NCBI GenBank assembly: GCA_039566865.1
Contig: CM076959.1
Span: 12,507,501 to 12,571,500, forward strand
From: Aurelia coerulea
Lineage: Eukaryota > Cnidaria > Scyphozoa > Semaeostomeae > Ulmaridae
Length of the DNA stretch: 64,000 bases
Direction of reading: 5' to 3'
Positions within the stretch are counted from its first letter, which is position 1, and the number at the start of each line of letters is the position of its first letter. Positions 32,661-44,100 of the stretch are shown here, one piece after another. The translations under genes and the position numbers were made by a program. The notes under the pieces are model-generated. The model worked only from the letters and a program-made list of their open reading frames with translations, was not told the origin of the DNA and did no database searches.

Positions 32661-33130
32661 CTTAATGTAACTTTTGTCAAAACAATTTGGTTTCAAGTTT
32701 TTACGAAATCTGAAGACAGATGGCAATTTCTTTATTTCTATCGGAATGGCGTTCCACATCTTTAGCACCACAGTAACACAGAGACGTGGGAACCGGGGGA
32801 GCATCTGGGCACGTGCCCCCTCCCAAGATTTTCCAAAAAACAAAGAAGTGCCCTTTTTATTTTCAGGAAGTGCCCCTTTAGTTTCATGAAAAGTGCCCTT
32901 GAAGTGTTGTGCCCTCCTCCCAAGTTTGAGATGCCTCCTACGTCCCTGCAGCAGCGTACTGACCTAATTTCGTATTGATCAGTGTTTTTCCGAGTTAATA
33001 AGATATCATTCTTGGTAGTTTGCCGAGTACCATATTGATGAACAGATTCGACTAAATCAAAGAAAAAGTCAAAATAAGCAGGAGCGATCTTATTTACACA
33101 TTCAGGTGAGCAATTTGAGATGAAAAAGAT
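32660..33130 (-). pseudogene. L2-type LINE 3' fragment, split by MITE
   Basis: The minus strand encodes the RT C-terminal tail: a SVHQYGTRQ motif near 33020 and an RSVRCC segment near 32955, then after a 170-bp insertion, KMWNAIPIEIKKLPS near 32740. The same order is seen in the L2-type element at 37600-37800. The remainder of the element is absent. Confidence 0.7.
32779..32948. mobile_element. 170-bp hAT-like MITE
   Basis: Ends CAGAGACGTGGGA and, inverted, CAGGGACGTAGGAGGC. Inserted in the LINE fragment. The 8-bp flanks (CAGTAACA, CAGCAGCG) agree only partly, so the duplication is decayed. Confidence 0.6.
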
Positions 33131-33219
33131 CATGCAGCTTTAAAATGTTTATGTTACTGAATATAGTAAGGTGCTCAAATAAAACTGCACTGAAAACCCT
33201 CAGTATTTAGTAAAAAATA

Positions 33220-33450
33220 TTGAAAAAAGCAAGAGAGATTAAACCGGATGGAATAAAATTTCTGGTGGATTTGTCATGGCGCACAATGATCAAGAGGGAA
33301 GAAAAAGTACCTGAAATGCTGGCTGCGAGAAAACAAGGAAAGATTGCTTATTTTGTTCTGGATAAACTAGTGATAAAGGACAAACCACCTGATCAGTTAA
33401 ACAGAAGACATGGTGAAGTTAATGATCCAGAGGTGTCATTTAGATCCTAA
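33220..33450 (+). pseudogene. LINE ORF1 C-terminal remnant
   Basis: 76 codons, beginning KKAREIKPDGIKF and containing LAARKQGKIAYFVLDKLVIK. This style (Lys/Arg-rich, K-P-x-G-I-K-F, A-R-K-x-G-K) is the C-terminal end of L2/CR1 ORF1 nucleic-acid-binding proteins. It is 5' truncated at about 33190. Confidence 0.6.
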
Positions 33451-33600
33451 CTATCTTAACTGAATTACGCCTAAAAACTAACTTGTTTTGTTTCAGAGGT
33501 TATGATCTGCTTTCTAGATCTCAGTTTGTGTTTGATCTTCAGCTGTATGTAGCTGTAAAGTTTGTTATTTTTCAGTTAATCTTGATCTAGTAAACTGAAA

Positions 33601-33836
33601 TGAATCCTCCACCATGTCCTTGTGGCATTTGCCATAAAAATATCTCTGTTAATTGCAAACAAGTGTTCTGTGACAACTGTCAATTTTGGGTCCATATTAA
33701 GTGTAACAATATTTCTACTACTGAATATAAAGAGTTACAAAATGAAAATGATGATGTGCCTTGGTTCTGCTTAAAATGCACAATGGTCATGTTTCCTTTT
33801 GGTCAATTGGAAAATGAAGACCTATCAAACTTGTAA
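33601..33836 (+). pseudogene. PHD-like finger segment of L2-type LINE ORF2
   Basis: 78 codons with a C4-H-C3-like spacing: C-x-C at the start (PCPCGIC), then C near 23, C-x2-C near 29, W-V-H-I-K-C near 35-40 and a W-F-C-x2-C pair near 60. PHD-type fingers are common at the start of ORF2 or in ORF1 of CR1/L2 elements. A TAA at 33834-33836 and a TGA at 33856-33858 separate it from the endonuclease, which otherwise continues in frame. Confidence 0.75.
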
Positions 33837-33863
33837 GATTTTGATTTTCCATCCTGAGTTGAT

Positions 33864-34555
33864 TTGGCACCATCCTTTGAAACAACATCTGGTCTTATAA
33901 ACTTGCCTAATTTACATGATTACGATATTGATGAGCACTTGCCTTCTAATGTCAACTCAAATTACCATACTCTCCAAGACCTATCTACACTTGAGCATTC
34001 AGAAAATGACCTTTCCCTGTTTCATTTGAACATCAGAAGTCTCTCACTTCATTTGGATGAGCTTGTTTCAACTCTTGCAACTTTGAAAATAAACTTTGAT
34101 GTCATTGGTGTGTCTGAAACCTGGAATTCCGTTGATAATCCTATTCAAGCTAATGTGGAAATTCCTGGTTATAGTTACTTTCCTTGCCAGTCACATAGTC
34201 AAAATGGTGGTGTTGCACTTTATGTGAAGTCAGGACTTACTCCATTTCCTAGACCTGACTTAGGAAAGGATAGTACAGATTTTGAGTCAGTCTGGGTTGA
34301 AGTTGAAAATAATGATGGGAAAAATTATTTGTTTTGCTGCACATATCGTCATCCAAGCTCAGCTATTGATACTTTCTGTGAGTATCTTCAAGAAATTCTA
34401 TCCATTCCAGCTGTATTTGATAAACAAGTTTTTATTCTTGGTGATTTCAATATCAACCTTCTTAATTATAACTCTAGTACACCTGTCACAAATTACGTCA
34501 ATTTCCTCTTTTCAAAGCAAATTCTGCCACATATCATTCATCCATCTAGGGTGTA
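33864..34555 (+). pseudogene. L2-type LINE endonuclease domain
   Basis: Endonuclease/exonuclease/phosphatase fold motifs: FHLNIRSL near 34022, the GVSETW glutamate box near 34108, NGGVALYVK near 34204, TYRHP near 34344 and LGDFNINLL near 34440. This domain nicks target DNA for LINE integration. The reading is cut at 34555 after HIIHPSRV. The remaining endonuclease end (with STLIDNIFSN and TDHIPQF) resumes at 35490. Confidence 0.85.
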
Positions 34556-35488
34556 ATAATAATAATAATAAGTAATATTTATACAGGTTTACTTGTTCGG
34601 AATAGAAATTCTGTTATCAGTCAAGGACCTGTTAAACGAAAAAGATAAAATGAGAAATGAAAAATTACATCGAAGTTAAAACTGTGTTCAAAACTGTTTC
34701 ATTAAAATGTTTTATAAAAGGCTAAGTTTATGCTTAAAACGCACGAGAGATTCTTCGTCCCGAATGTCCTTGGGAAGTTTATTGAAAATATGAACTCCTT
34801 GGAAAGCGAAAGTTCGTTTGCCAGTTTCTTTTCTTATAGATGGTAAAATGAGACTTAAATTATTTCCTCTAGTGTCTTTTCCATGCGGATGACGCTTGAA
34901 ATATTGCGTGAACTGTTCTGGTGAAAGGCCATGCAAACATTTGAAGACGTCTATAGCAACACGTCTGTTACGCACTTCCGCTATTTTATCCCAACACTCA
35001 GGTGGTTCACGTGGGCAAGCGATCTTTGCTGCTCTATTCTGAATAGATTGTAGCTTATCGATGGTACCCTTAGGTAGTTCAAGTTGTAGTTGATAACAAT
35101 ACATTAATATTGGACGTATCATAGCTTTGTATATTGATTCTGCAACATAGGGACCTATTTGTTCTCGAATACGGGAAAGGAGCTTTACCCTTGCAGATGC
35201 CTTTTTATATACTTTCTCAAAGTGTTGTTGCAGATTCATGTGCTTGTCTAAATGCACACCAAGGTATTTGTACACTTTGGATTCATTTATAGCTTTATCA
35301 TATATTTTGATGTTAACTTCTGGTTGATTCACAAGTCTTTTATGCGATCCGTACAGAACATATTCAGTTTTGCCCTGTTTCAGATTTATAAAAAGATTAT
35401 TACAATCAAGCCAGTCTTCTATCTTCCTCAGATCATGATTTAGGAGCTGTTCAATTTCTTTTGAATTCTTTTGCAGCGTGTCTGGATA
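34556..35488 (-). mobile_element. 5'-truncated LINE inserted in the L2-type LINE
   Basis: Minus-strand LINE 3' end, with a (TTA)n-type tail at 34556-34576 and a frame of up to 280 codons (35554-34712, partly reading host L2 sequence). It holds the RT thumb/C-terminal region, with VYKYLGVHLD near 35280 and QNRAAKIACPREPPECWDK near 35020. No palm or endonuclease. GTGT is shared at both borders (34552-34555, 35487-35490), so a short target duplication is likely. Confidence 0.82.
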
Positions 35489-35489
35489 T

Positions 35490-37805
35490 TCTTCCACTCT
35501 TATTGACAATATCTTTTCTAACATCTCTGACAACGAAACCTTAAGTGGTAACATTATGACTCAAATAACAGATCATATTCCTCAATTTTTAATTGTCAAG
35601 CATGCAGGCATCTCCTACAAGAATCTGTCTTATTTCCAACATGATTTTTCTAACCTCAATGAAGAACATCTCCTAAACGATTTTTCAACCCTTGACCTTA
35701 CTTACTTGAATGACAGTGCTTTAGATGTGAATGCAAAATTCAACAGACTCCTTTCCAGCCTTGATGAGTTAGTCATAACCCATGCCCCATTGAAAAAACT
35801 TACTAAGAAAGATATTAAGTTTAGGAACAAACCATGGATAACTGGTAAAATTCAAAAAATGATGCGAATCAGAGATCGGCTTCTTAGAAAGTTGAAAAAG
35901 AACAATAGTCAAGCTCTTGTTGATCTTAATAAAAAGTTTAGAAATCGGGTGTCCGTTTCCTTGAATGAAAGTAAAGCTAGCTACTATTATATCTACTTTC
36001 AAAAGAACAGTAACAATATGAAACAGTTGTGGTCAGGAATTAAATCAGTTATCAATATCAGAAAGTCAAGCAATGTAAATGTGATAAGTAAGCTTAAGGA
36101 CTCAAATGGGAACATTACACCAGATCCAGCTGTTATTGCAAACATTTTCAATAAATTCTTTGTTAATGTTTCACATGATATAACTAGAAATATACCAAGA
36201 CCGAACAAATCATCTGTGAATTTCATGGGAGACAGAGTTAATAATTCATTTTTCATTGCACCTTCAATTCCTTCTGATATATCAGACCTTATCCCTCTCC
36301 TAAAATCTGGGAAGTCTCTTGGACCTAACAGCATTCCTTTGACAATTTTAAAATGTCTTTCCCCATTAATCTCTTCTCCGCTTTCTCAAATTATAAATGA
36401 TTCATTTCAAGGCGGGATTTTCCCAGACAAGATGAAATTGGCCAAAGTAATTCCACTTTTTAAGAAAGGTTGCCCACTAACAGCATCAAATTATAGACCT
36501 ATTTCTCTTCTCTCTGTTTTCGGTAAAATCACGGAAAAGGTTATGTATGAACGTCTATATAAATTCCTAGAAAAGCATGAAATCTTATATACATTACAAT
36601 TTGGTTTTCGTGCTAGTCATTCTATTAACAATGCCCTTGTTAGTTTAACAGAAGCCATCAAAAATTCATTAGACAATAGAAAATTTGGTTGTGGAATATT
36701 TATTGATTTGCAGAAGGCATTTGATACAGTGAATCATAATATTCTTTTGATGAAGCTAGAGCATTATGGAATTAGGGGAACTGCTTTAGATTGGTTTAAA
36801 CCCTATCTTTCAGGTAGGAAGCAATATGTGTCAGTGAATGGATCTAACTCCAGTCATCTCAGTGTTACATGTGGGATTCCACAGGGTTCTGTCCTTGGTC
36901 CTCTCCTTTTCTTACTTTACATTAATGATTTACCTCTTGCATCTTCTAAACTATCCTTTTACTTATTTGCTGATGATACTAACATCTATTATGAAGCCGA
37001 AAGCCTTAAACAGCTTCAAAGTGTAGTTAACAAGGAACTAAAAAAAGTGAAGATATGGCTTGATGTTAACAAGCTGTCACTAAATATTGACAAAACCAAT
37101 TTCATAATGTTTAAGTCTCCTCAGCATACTTCTCCTGAATCTGTAAATATCAAAATTGGAAAGCTTCCTATCAAGCAGAGTTGTTATGTCAAATTTCTTG
37201 GTGCTCTCTTAGATGAAAGCCTTTCATGGAAGTATCACTTGACTGAACTGTCTAAAAAATTGGCCAGAACGTGTGGTATGTTTTTCAAAGTGAGACACTT
37301 CTTACCCATTCATGTTTTGGCCTGTCTTTACAACTCTTTGTTTTCACCTTTCCTCCAATATGGTATTTTAGTTTGGGGTCTTACTTATGAGACACATATC
37401 AATCCAGTCTTGTTGTTACAGAAAAGGGCCATAAGGGCAATTTCATTTGAACACTTCACTGCACCTTCTACACCCATCTTTTCAGACTTGAAGATTCTAA
37501 AACTACAAGATCTCTTTCACCTGAAATTGCTTAGTTTTGTATATGAATGTGTAAATAAGATCTCTCCTTCTTGTTTTCACTCTTTCTTTAAGTTAGTTGG
37601 GTCTGTTCATCAATATGGTACTCGGCAAGTCATCAAAAATAATATTTTCCTAACCCAAAATTATACCCTGCAATATGGTCTTAGGTCAGTGCGTTATTGT
37701 GGAGCTAAATACTGGAATGACACTCCTGTGGAAATAAAACAATCTCCATCTGTTAATAGTTTTCGCCAAAAAATCAAAGCTTTCCTATTTGAAACTAATT
37801 ACTAA
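35490..37805 (+). pseudogene. L2-type LINE reverse transcriptase part of ORF2
   Basis: A long open frame of about 770 codons. The end of the endonuclease (TDHIPQFLIV near 35563) is followed by a basic linker, NYRPISLLSVFGKITEK near 36490 and the palm FIDLQKAFDTVNHN near 36700. GIPQGSVLGPLLF lies near 36874, the catalytic FADD box near 36965 and the C-terminal domain ends in RSVRYCGAKYWND near 37690. Length and motif order match L2-type ORF2. This segment has no internal stop, unlike the upstream part. Confidence 0.88.
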
Positions 37806-38119
37806 ATTTTGGAAAAGTGGATATCAAAAATGTTACCATCTGCCCATCAAGTAGTTTTGTCAACATCATAATGTCAATTAAAGAAATCAATTTTACATGA
37901 GATACTTTTATAATAGGGGGTGGTCTCTCCTCGATTAGTCTAACTACTGAGAGAGCTCCTCCTGTAAGTAATTCCCTCCATACAATCAATCTTGTGTCTA
38001 TGTTTTGTATTGGTATATTGTATTAATTTATTGTATTTTAGATGTATGCTTGTCTCGTTATTGATAAATTGTATGTAGTGGAATTTAAAAAATGAAATGA
38101 AAACTGAAAACTGAAACCC

Positions 38120-38216
38120 TCATCTGTAACAAAACAAATTTAACTTTCTATATACTTGAATACCAATTAAGACGGCGGGCAAGCGCGGTGCCGCAGGTGA
38201 CGTGCGGCAAACCTAG
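38120..38216 (+). mobile_element. Helitron-like 3' terminus
   Basis: A perfect 7-bp stem TGCCGCA (38189-38195) / TGCGGCA (38203-38209) with a 7-base loop, then CTAG (38213-38216) followed by T, as at Helitron 3' ends (hairpin, CTRR, insertion before T). Related subterminal sequence recurs at 63660-63740. No 5' TC end or Rep/helicase was found. Confidence 0.55.
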
Positions 38217-38836
38217 TTTAATATAATTTTTTTATCTATTTATTTACAACATCCTTTAAAGCTGGTTGTTCAAAATAGCTCTACTTCAAGAACTAATAAA
38301 AACCAACTATTTACAAAAGCAAAATAAATTACAGTTCATGATAAGAAACTCAAATACCCTAAATACCCAATTTACAAATTTTGCAACGGCAAGTCTCTCC
38401 AATCCATTTTTGTATGCATGACTTAAAAGAACATGACTTGCATGACTTCCTACGCGCATCTACCGCACCTACGATGATATACCGCCCCGTTTACGCGCAC
38501 CCATCAAAGTGGTGCGTATAGGTTTGCTAGTGCTGAGTGGAAATAAAGAAATCAGATTAAAACATTGAACGAATGCAAGGATTGACGTAGTCAGTCTAAT
38601 TCGGAATTTCCAAATCCCGCTCAGTGAACCATGTACGATAAAGTCTGGAATCATCCAACAGCGCACCCTCTTTGGAAGGTCAAGCCCTTTCTAAATTCTA
38701 CGATATAGAAAATGACTCGAATATACTTCAGAATGTAAGCTCCATACGATCATAGGCTCATCCCAAACAAATCTATTTACAAATATGTACATTATCAAAA
38801 ACTCTAAGTCGTCTTTTTCTTGTGTACATTTTTATA

Positions 38837-41129
38837 CCGGGTGTCCCAAAAACAGTTCCGGCGCTTGATTGAAAGCAGACAAGAATGTTCGCTATCTGGC
38901 AATTTCTATTCATTCTAGTTGCATGCTAGAAATTTCAACTTAGAGTTTGGCATATCGTAGGAAGAAATCATTAATCTGGAGATGGAGTTATTAGTCATAA
39001 CGTTGCAGGTTCATGTTGAAGGCAAAACCAGAGAGATTCGTACGTCTTTCTGCATCATCGTGAAGGAGGAAGAATCTTCGGATGAGGAACACAAAAACTA
39101 GGTTTACACTTTGTTCATTTGCCGTGACGACGTGCAAGAGTTCCGCTCATTGAGCATATTTGAAGTAAGGTCTGAAAATCGAATCTAATAGGTTTCGGGG
39201 GAAAATACTACGTTCATACTTTGCCACTCAATTCGAACTGGACGAACACAGAAGAATGCATTTATGCATAAAATGGCAGGTCAAAAAAGCAATTGAGACT
39301 ATTTTTTAGTTAAGAAAAGACCGTTTTTTCTACTCCGTGAAACCATGAAACAGTAAAATTCCCTTTTGAAATTCCAGGTTGGCACAAGGCAAAAATAACA
39401 GCAGCAAACAGTTTTCCCGAGACCTATTTGTTTCAATTCTTCATACCTTAGGCTAACTCAGACAATCAAAAATAATTTAACTCTAAATTCTATTCAATTA
39501 GAAAGCAAAGTTTTCTCTTGTGAATAAAATTTCTGCCCGCTCGGGACGTCAAGGTAATGAACGAATTGTCAACCAGATTTGTGCGTTGCTAATTGAGGGA
39601 GTCCCCACCATCACGAAGCTGGAATGTCTTTCATTTTTTTCATTTCATTTTCATTTTTAATTTTTTAACCACGGTAGCCCCGTCAGCTTGCAGAGACTGC
39701 TTTGCAGGGGGCCGTGCAAAATACTGCAAAATTTAAAGCCTTATGTACAGTTAATCTAATAATATGCTAAAGAAAGAAGTGTTCCGAATTAATCAAAAGA
39801 AAAATAAAAGAATAACGAAAACCCTCTAAAATGTCTCGTTTAGCCTCTTTTTGAAGGTTAGAAGGGAGGGTGCATGTTTGACATCTGAGCTTAATTGGTT
39901 CCGAAGCTTAGGCCCACGAAATGAAATAGACTTCTGCCCACTTGACGTTTTGAAGAAAGGAACACGCAATTCAGCTTCGATGTTTCTTAGTCTCATTGTG
40001 TTAAGAGCTGAATTTTTTTGCAAATAACCCAGACAGATATTCGGGCACAAGACTATTTGTTGACTTGTACCTTATAGTCGCTGTTTCACTTTAAATAATG
40101 TCCGAGATAGTTGGCCATTTCAGCCTTTTAATCAGACCAGCTGCTGAAACATCATAGATGCTATTCGTAACAATTTTGGCAGCTCGATTTTGTAATTTTT
40201 GGAGGGTATCAATATGAGTTTTACCACAACATCCCCAAACTGAGCAACAATAACGGAAGTGGAGTTCAACAATTCCTCAGTACATCTTACTGAGCGTTTT
40301 CTCAGAGAGAAGTTTCTTTGCATACTTCAGATAACCTAAGGCTCGAGATACTTTTGTTTTCATACCCTTATATGCTCATCCCAGACAAGATGACTGTCCA
40401 ACAGAACACCAAGGTATTTTTTCCTCTCGACAGTCTTTATCTGTGTGCCATTTATAGGGAAGGAGACTGGTCAACGACTTCATCACAAATCTTTTTAAGC
40501 TTAGGACGGGATCCAACTATCATTGCGTGTGTGTTAAGGTAGTTTAAGGAAATTTGTTCCCTGGAGCCAATCTTTGAAACAATCTAGACCTTCGTTCATA
40601 AATTGGTTAAGCTCTTCGATATTTTCTTATGCATATGAAAGACTGGTGTCGTCTGCATACATAGTCACGTTGCAATTTCACAGAGCAAGTGGGAGGTCGT
40701 TAATGTAGATTAAGAATAGTAGGGGACCAAGGCATGAGCCCCGTGGAACACCACAAGTGACATCTTTGGTCTGCGAAAGTGCACCGTTGACTTTGCAGTA
40801 TTGTCGTCTGTTGTTCAGATATGAAACAAACCAAGAATGTTCCAGACCAATGATACCATACCTAATTAGCTTTTCTAGGAGAATGTCATGATCTACTGTA
40901 TCAAATGCTTTCTTTAGGTCGATGAATACATCTCTGGTTTTGCCTTGAACATGAAAGTGAAATGTTAGAGTTCATAACTCCATTTTCAGATTACTAATGT
41001 GTCCTACGATGTAATTCCAAAGTGTAAGTTGAAATATCTAGCACGTATTTAGAATGAAGGGAAATTGCCAGATTAAAAAGATGTTCCTCTGTGCTACATC
41101 AAACGTTGGAACTTTTTCGGGACACCCGT
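38837..41129. mobile_element. TA-flanked (mariner-type) element containing a LINE fragment
   Basis: 2293 bp bordered by TA (38835-38836, 41130-41131). Ends are CCGGGTGTCCCAAAAACAGT and, inverted, ACGGGTGTCCCGAAAAAGTT. The empty site is visible at 32525-32532 in the other copy of the host repeat. The interior includes inverted sub-repeats (for example 39120-39240 region against 40960-41060) and a minus-strand LINE. No transposase. Confidence 0.88.
39630..40955 (-). pseudogene. Non-LTR LINE RT fragment inside TA element
   Basis: The minus strand encodes a RT palm (FIDLKKAFDTVDHD near 40915), VPRGSCLGPLLFLIYINDLP near 40725, YADDTS near 40655, and the C-terminal domain ending SFRGPKLRNQLSSD near 39905. 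The tail near 39630-39670 is rich in AAATGA. Multiple stops (for example in the middle near 40680). The same family ends at 57740-58880, sharing the GGTAGCCCC and CAGGGGGCC text near the 3' end. Confidence 0.75.
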
Positions 41130-41233
41130 TACATATGCCAACATATGTCATATGCCTATATATACAGGATACATTATGCACTATAGGCTCTAATTAATGA
41201 CAGAATAAAATGCTTTCTAGAATCACACCATCT

Positions 41234-41643
41234 CAGGCCCGACACCAGCCATGAATTCACAGGGGGGCGAAGAACCAAAATTTTTCGACACCAAAGTCAA
41301 CAACAACAACAGCAACAACCCCAATTTTAGGAATCATGCGTGAAAAAGGACTGATGTGCTCCTTTAATGACTAGATTTTGGAATTTGTTTCCAGTTTCAA
41401 CGTTGGAGTCTTAAAAATTAGTGAATATGAAGCAAAAATATGCTGTAGATTCAAAATTCAGGTTAGAATGTGTCCTCAAATGTCAATAAATTCATGTTTT
41501 ATGCATCATTCTCCCAATAAAATCGTCTAAATGTAGGCCTGTAACCACACAAAACTCCGACAGCTAGAGTAAAATTTCCGACAAAGAGCCTCCTGGGGGG
41601 GCACTTCGCCCCCCCAGCCCCCCCCCCACTGGCTTCGGCCCTG
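41234..41643. mobile_element. 410-bp hAT-like MITE
   Basis: Ends CAGGCCCGACACCAGCC and, inverted, CAGGGCCGAAGCCAGTG. The 8-bp flanks CACCATCT / CACCATCC agree at 7 of 8. C/G runs occur near 41590-41630. It lies about 115 bp downstream of the GPCR stop codon. Confidence 0.8.
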
Positions 41644-41758
41644 CACCATCCTTATCTCCCTGAAACAACAGAACTTATCTCTCTAAATAGTCTTAAAGCG
41701 TAAACAGATACACGCGTTCACGGGTTAATACTAAGCTGCCAACATTCATTGTAAAATT

Positions 41759-42092
41759 TCAAGGCCGTCCAGAACAGATTATTCCCAATTTAATCATCAT
41801 GCTGCTCGCAGCTGTTCTAAATTTACTATTTAGCATTACATATAAGATAGGGTTTACTGCACTGTTAGCATAGTGCAAGCATTTAGCAATAATTACGGTG
41901 TTCATTGAAATAGGTACATTGACAGCAGCCAGAATCACAACCATCATAAACGGTGTCCATAAAACAAGAAAAGTCCCAATTATTGCACCAATAATCTTTG
42001 CAGCCTTCAGTTCTTTGTTCAGGCGCCTAAGGCGAACCATGCAGTTGAGTTTCGTCTGAGCCAGGCGTTCAGATCTGATTAACTTCATTGAC
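41759..42092 (-). CDS. GPCR exon 3 (TM6, TM7, C-tail)
   Basis: Acceptor TTCTTACCTCAG ends at 42093. The exon begins in the end of ICL3 (SMKLIRSERLAQTK, then KELKAAKIIG). TM6 contains F-L-V-L-W-T-P-F (W6.48, P6.50) and TM7 contains Y-A-N-S-A-V-N-P-I-L-Y (the N-P-x2-Y motif), with a short amphipathic tail ending SGRP. W7.40, usual in aminergic receptors, is replaced. The matching of A-K-I-I-G to exon 1's TM5 end fits one receptor of 428 residues. Confidence 0.85.
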
Positions 42093-42489
42093 CTGAGGTA
42101 AGAAATTGTGTATAATATTTGATAAGCTCGAGTTAAAGAAGTAACTCGTGACACAAAACATCCAGATCTCTGACATAATTGTTTTCCCCGTCAGATCGAA
42201 ATTTACTCAATCTGATTAATCATTGTGGATGAAGTGTATGTCCTTCAACTCTAGATTCAAACAATGATTATTAGCTAATGGCTTTAAAAATACGTTAGGT
42301 AACTAAAGAAGGAACTTGTGACACAAAAAGTCCAGATCTCTGACATAACAAAGAAATATTTGCTTCTCAATGCTCTTCATGATTTTAGAAAACAAGATGA
42401 AGAGGCGCCAGCCAATATTATTTCAAGTTAGAAAATCGTCTCTAATTGGTTGGCTCAAGCTGATTTAAAAAGTAAAGAAGTAAGATTAC
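42093..42489 (-). other. GPCR intron 2
   Basis: Bounded by GTAATC and TTCTTACCTCAG on the minus strand, 397 bp, with stops in all useful frames. It contains a short internal repeat: GTGACACAAAAxxTCCAGATCTCTGACATAA occurs near 42150 and 42315. Confidence 0.45.
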
Positions 42490-42682
42490 TTTGATGCACT
42501 TGATGAACGACATCTCCGACTTGCTTTCGAGCCTTGTGTACTTTCAGTTGTTGATTTCAGAGGATACTGTGGGTTTTTGATTGTTTTCTTGCTCTCTTGA
42601 TTTGTTTGCATGGAGTGTGATGTGTTCTCTTCAAGAATTTCATTTGATTTCTTGATGAAACACTTTGTTTCACTGCTTTGTT
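42490..42682 (-). CDS. GPCR exon 2, putative third intracellular loop
   Basis: 64 codons rich in Ser, Lys, Glu and Thr, ending RRCRSSSASK, as expected for a long ICL3. The acceptor used for phase is AG at 42684-42683. A stronger acceptor, TTTTTTCGTTCAG, ends at 42699 but would put exon 1 out of phase and give a stop after about ten codons. The donor is AAA|GTAATC at 42489. Conservation cannot be judged here, so this exon is a prediction from phase and composition. Confidence 0.45.
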
Positions 42683-43019
42683 CTATTTCCAATGAGCACT
42701 GAACGAAAAAAGTTTCTATAGATTATTTACTTTCAAATCAGAGATGGTGCCAGGGAAGGAATGCTAGGGGGCAAATACTGCCACAGTAATGACGGTGATC
42801 AGAGCAAGAAAATTCTCATGAATCAACGCCTTTCAAGTTTAATTCAAGTTTAATTCAAGTTTACTGAGATGACAAGGCAGCAAAAGAATCTGGAGCTGCA
42901 AGTTATGAAAGTGCCGACAGTGCATAGAACTTTCAAAGATTTAATTGCCGATGGAGGCTCAATTAGATTGTGGGGGGCTTCTGTTCCCCGTGCTCCCCTG
43001 CTAGCGCCATCCCAGTTAA

Positions 43020-44100
43020 AAAAGAATGAAATGTTTGCCGGCCTTTTGGATGGTTCCTGGATCTGCAATTCCAACTTTCCGGAAGAGGGTGAGAGAGGTC
43101 TCTCTCGAGCATAGAAATCGAATGTCGTCTTGGGCCGCATGCTCGTGGCCCATGGCCAAAACCACCAAAGCTTCATTTTCATTCACCAATCAGACGGCGA
43201 ATAAGCGAAAAGAAACCAGTGAAATTTTTTCTAAATTTTACCTACCTTCATAAAACGCAACCAGGACAAAAAGCTGCTTGAAATTTCCCAAATTTTTTGA
43301 CGAAATCTACTCTCCAGATGTTTGTGTATACAAGTGTGGATGCCAATTAAAATATCTCCAGGTTTGGCGGAGTTATGGCCTCTCAGGTTCACACACAAAA
43401 CGATAAGGTACTGAACCTTGAACAATAGAAATTCTGGCCGAGAGACAATTTTGATAACATTAGTGATTGTTGTAAAAACGAGCAGAAAACGCCAAACTCT
43501 GCTTTTTCATATGTTCTAACTATTGTCTTTCCGCTAAATTTTCTTTTGTTCACGATTCAATGCCGCTACGGTTTCTATGTGAACTGACAAAGTCTACAAA
43601 GGATTTTTTGCGTATTTCAAGTCATGTGGCAATACTCTAGGAAAGTTCCTGTAATTTGCTGCCCTTTGCATTCATGGCACAAGTTTTCTTGTTGCGAAAT
43701 AACTTAAATACAAAAGAGGTCATTTCATTTTCATTTTATCAATATTTATACACGAAAAAAACCTTTCAGCGTATTTACAAATAATTTCAAAGAAAAAATT
43801 TAAAGAAAAATTGGTAAATATCAAGGGGTCTTATCAAGAGGTTTATGACCTGACTTTCGATAGCGTAAACAGGCCTAGAAAAGCCTCCGCCGAAGTTGTC
43901 TATTGTCTATTGCATATTTAATTGGCATCCAAACTTGCATACCCAAACATCTGGACAGTAGATTTATTTGAAAAAATTCGCGAATTTTTTTGGAGGTTTC
44001 GGCCATGGACCACGAGCATGCGGCACACGATGACATCTTATTCCATGCTTCTCTCTCCTGTCCTCTTGATGGACTATTGGAATAGCGGATGCAAGGGAAT
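43020..44100. repeat. Diverged inverted repeat (foldback)
   Basis: 43020-43360 matches the complement of about 43915-44100, for example GGCCGCATGCTCGTGGCCCA at 43132 against CCACGAGCATGCGGC near 44015, and CCAGATGTTTGTGTATACAAG near 43315 against its complement near 43930. The left arm holds about 100 bp extra. Centre near 43580. Probably an old foldback element in the GPCR intron. Confidence 0.6.

Larger units (their letters stand above)
33190..38117 (+). mobile_element. L2-type LINE with PHD finger, split by a younger LINE
   Basis: Order: ORF1 C-terminal remnant (33220-33450), non-coding spacer, PHD-like finger (33601-33836), endonuclease (33864-34555), foreign insertion 34556-35488, then linker and RT (35490-37805). 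The 3' UTR ends in an AAATGAAA-rich tail near 38085-38117. Two stops after the PHD segment and loss of the ORF1 start mark it as dead. Confidence 0.85.
38495..41225. repeat. Dispersed repeat copy split by TA element
   Basis: 38495-38836 plus 41130-41225 together match 32165-32660, and the junction falls exactly at TA. The preceding 38440-38495 also resembles the motif around 32150. Confidence 0.8.
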
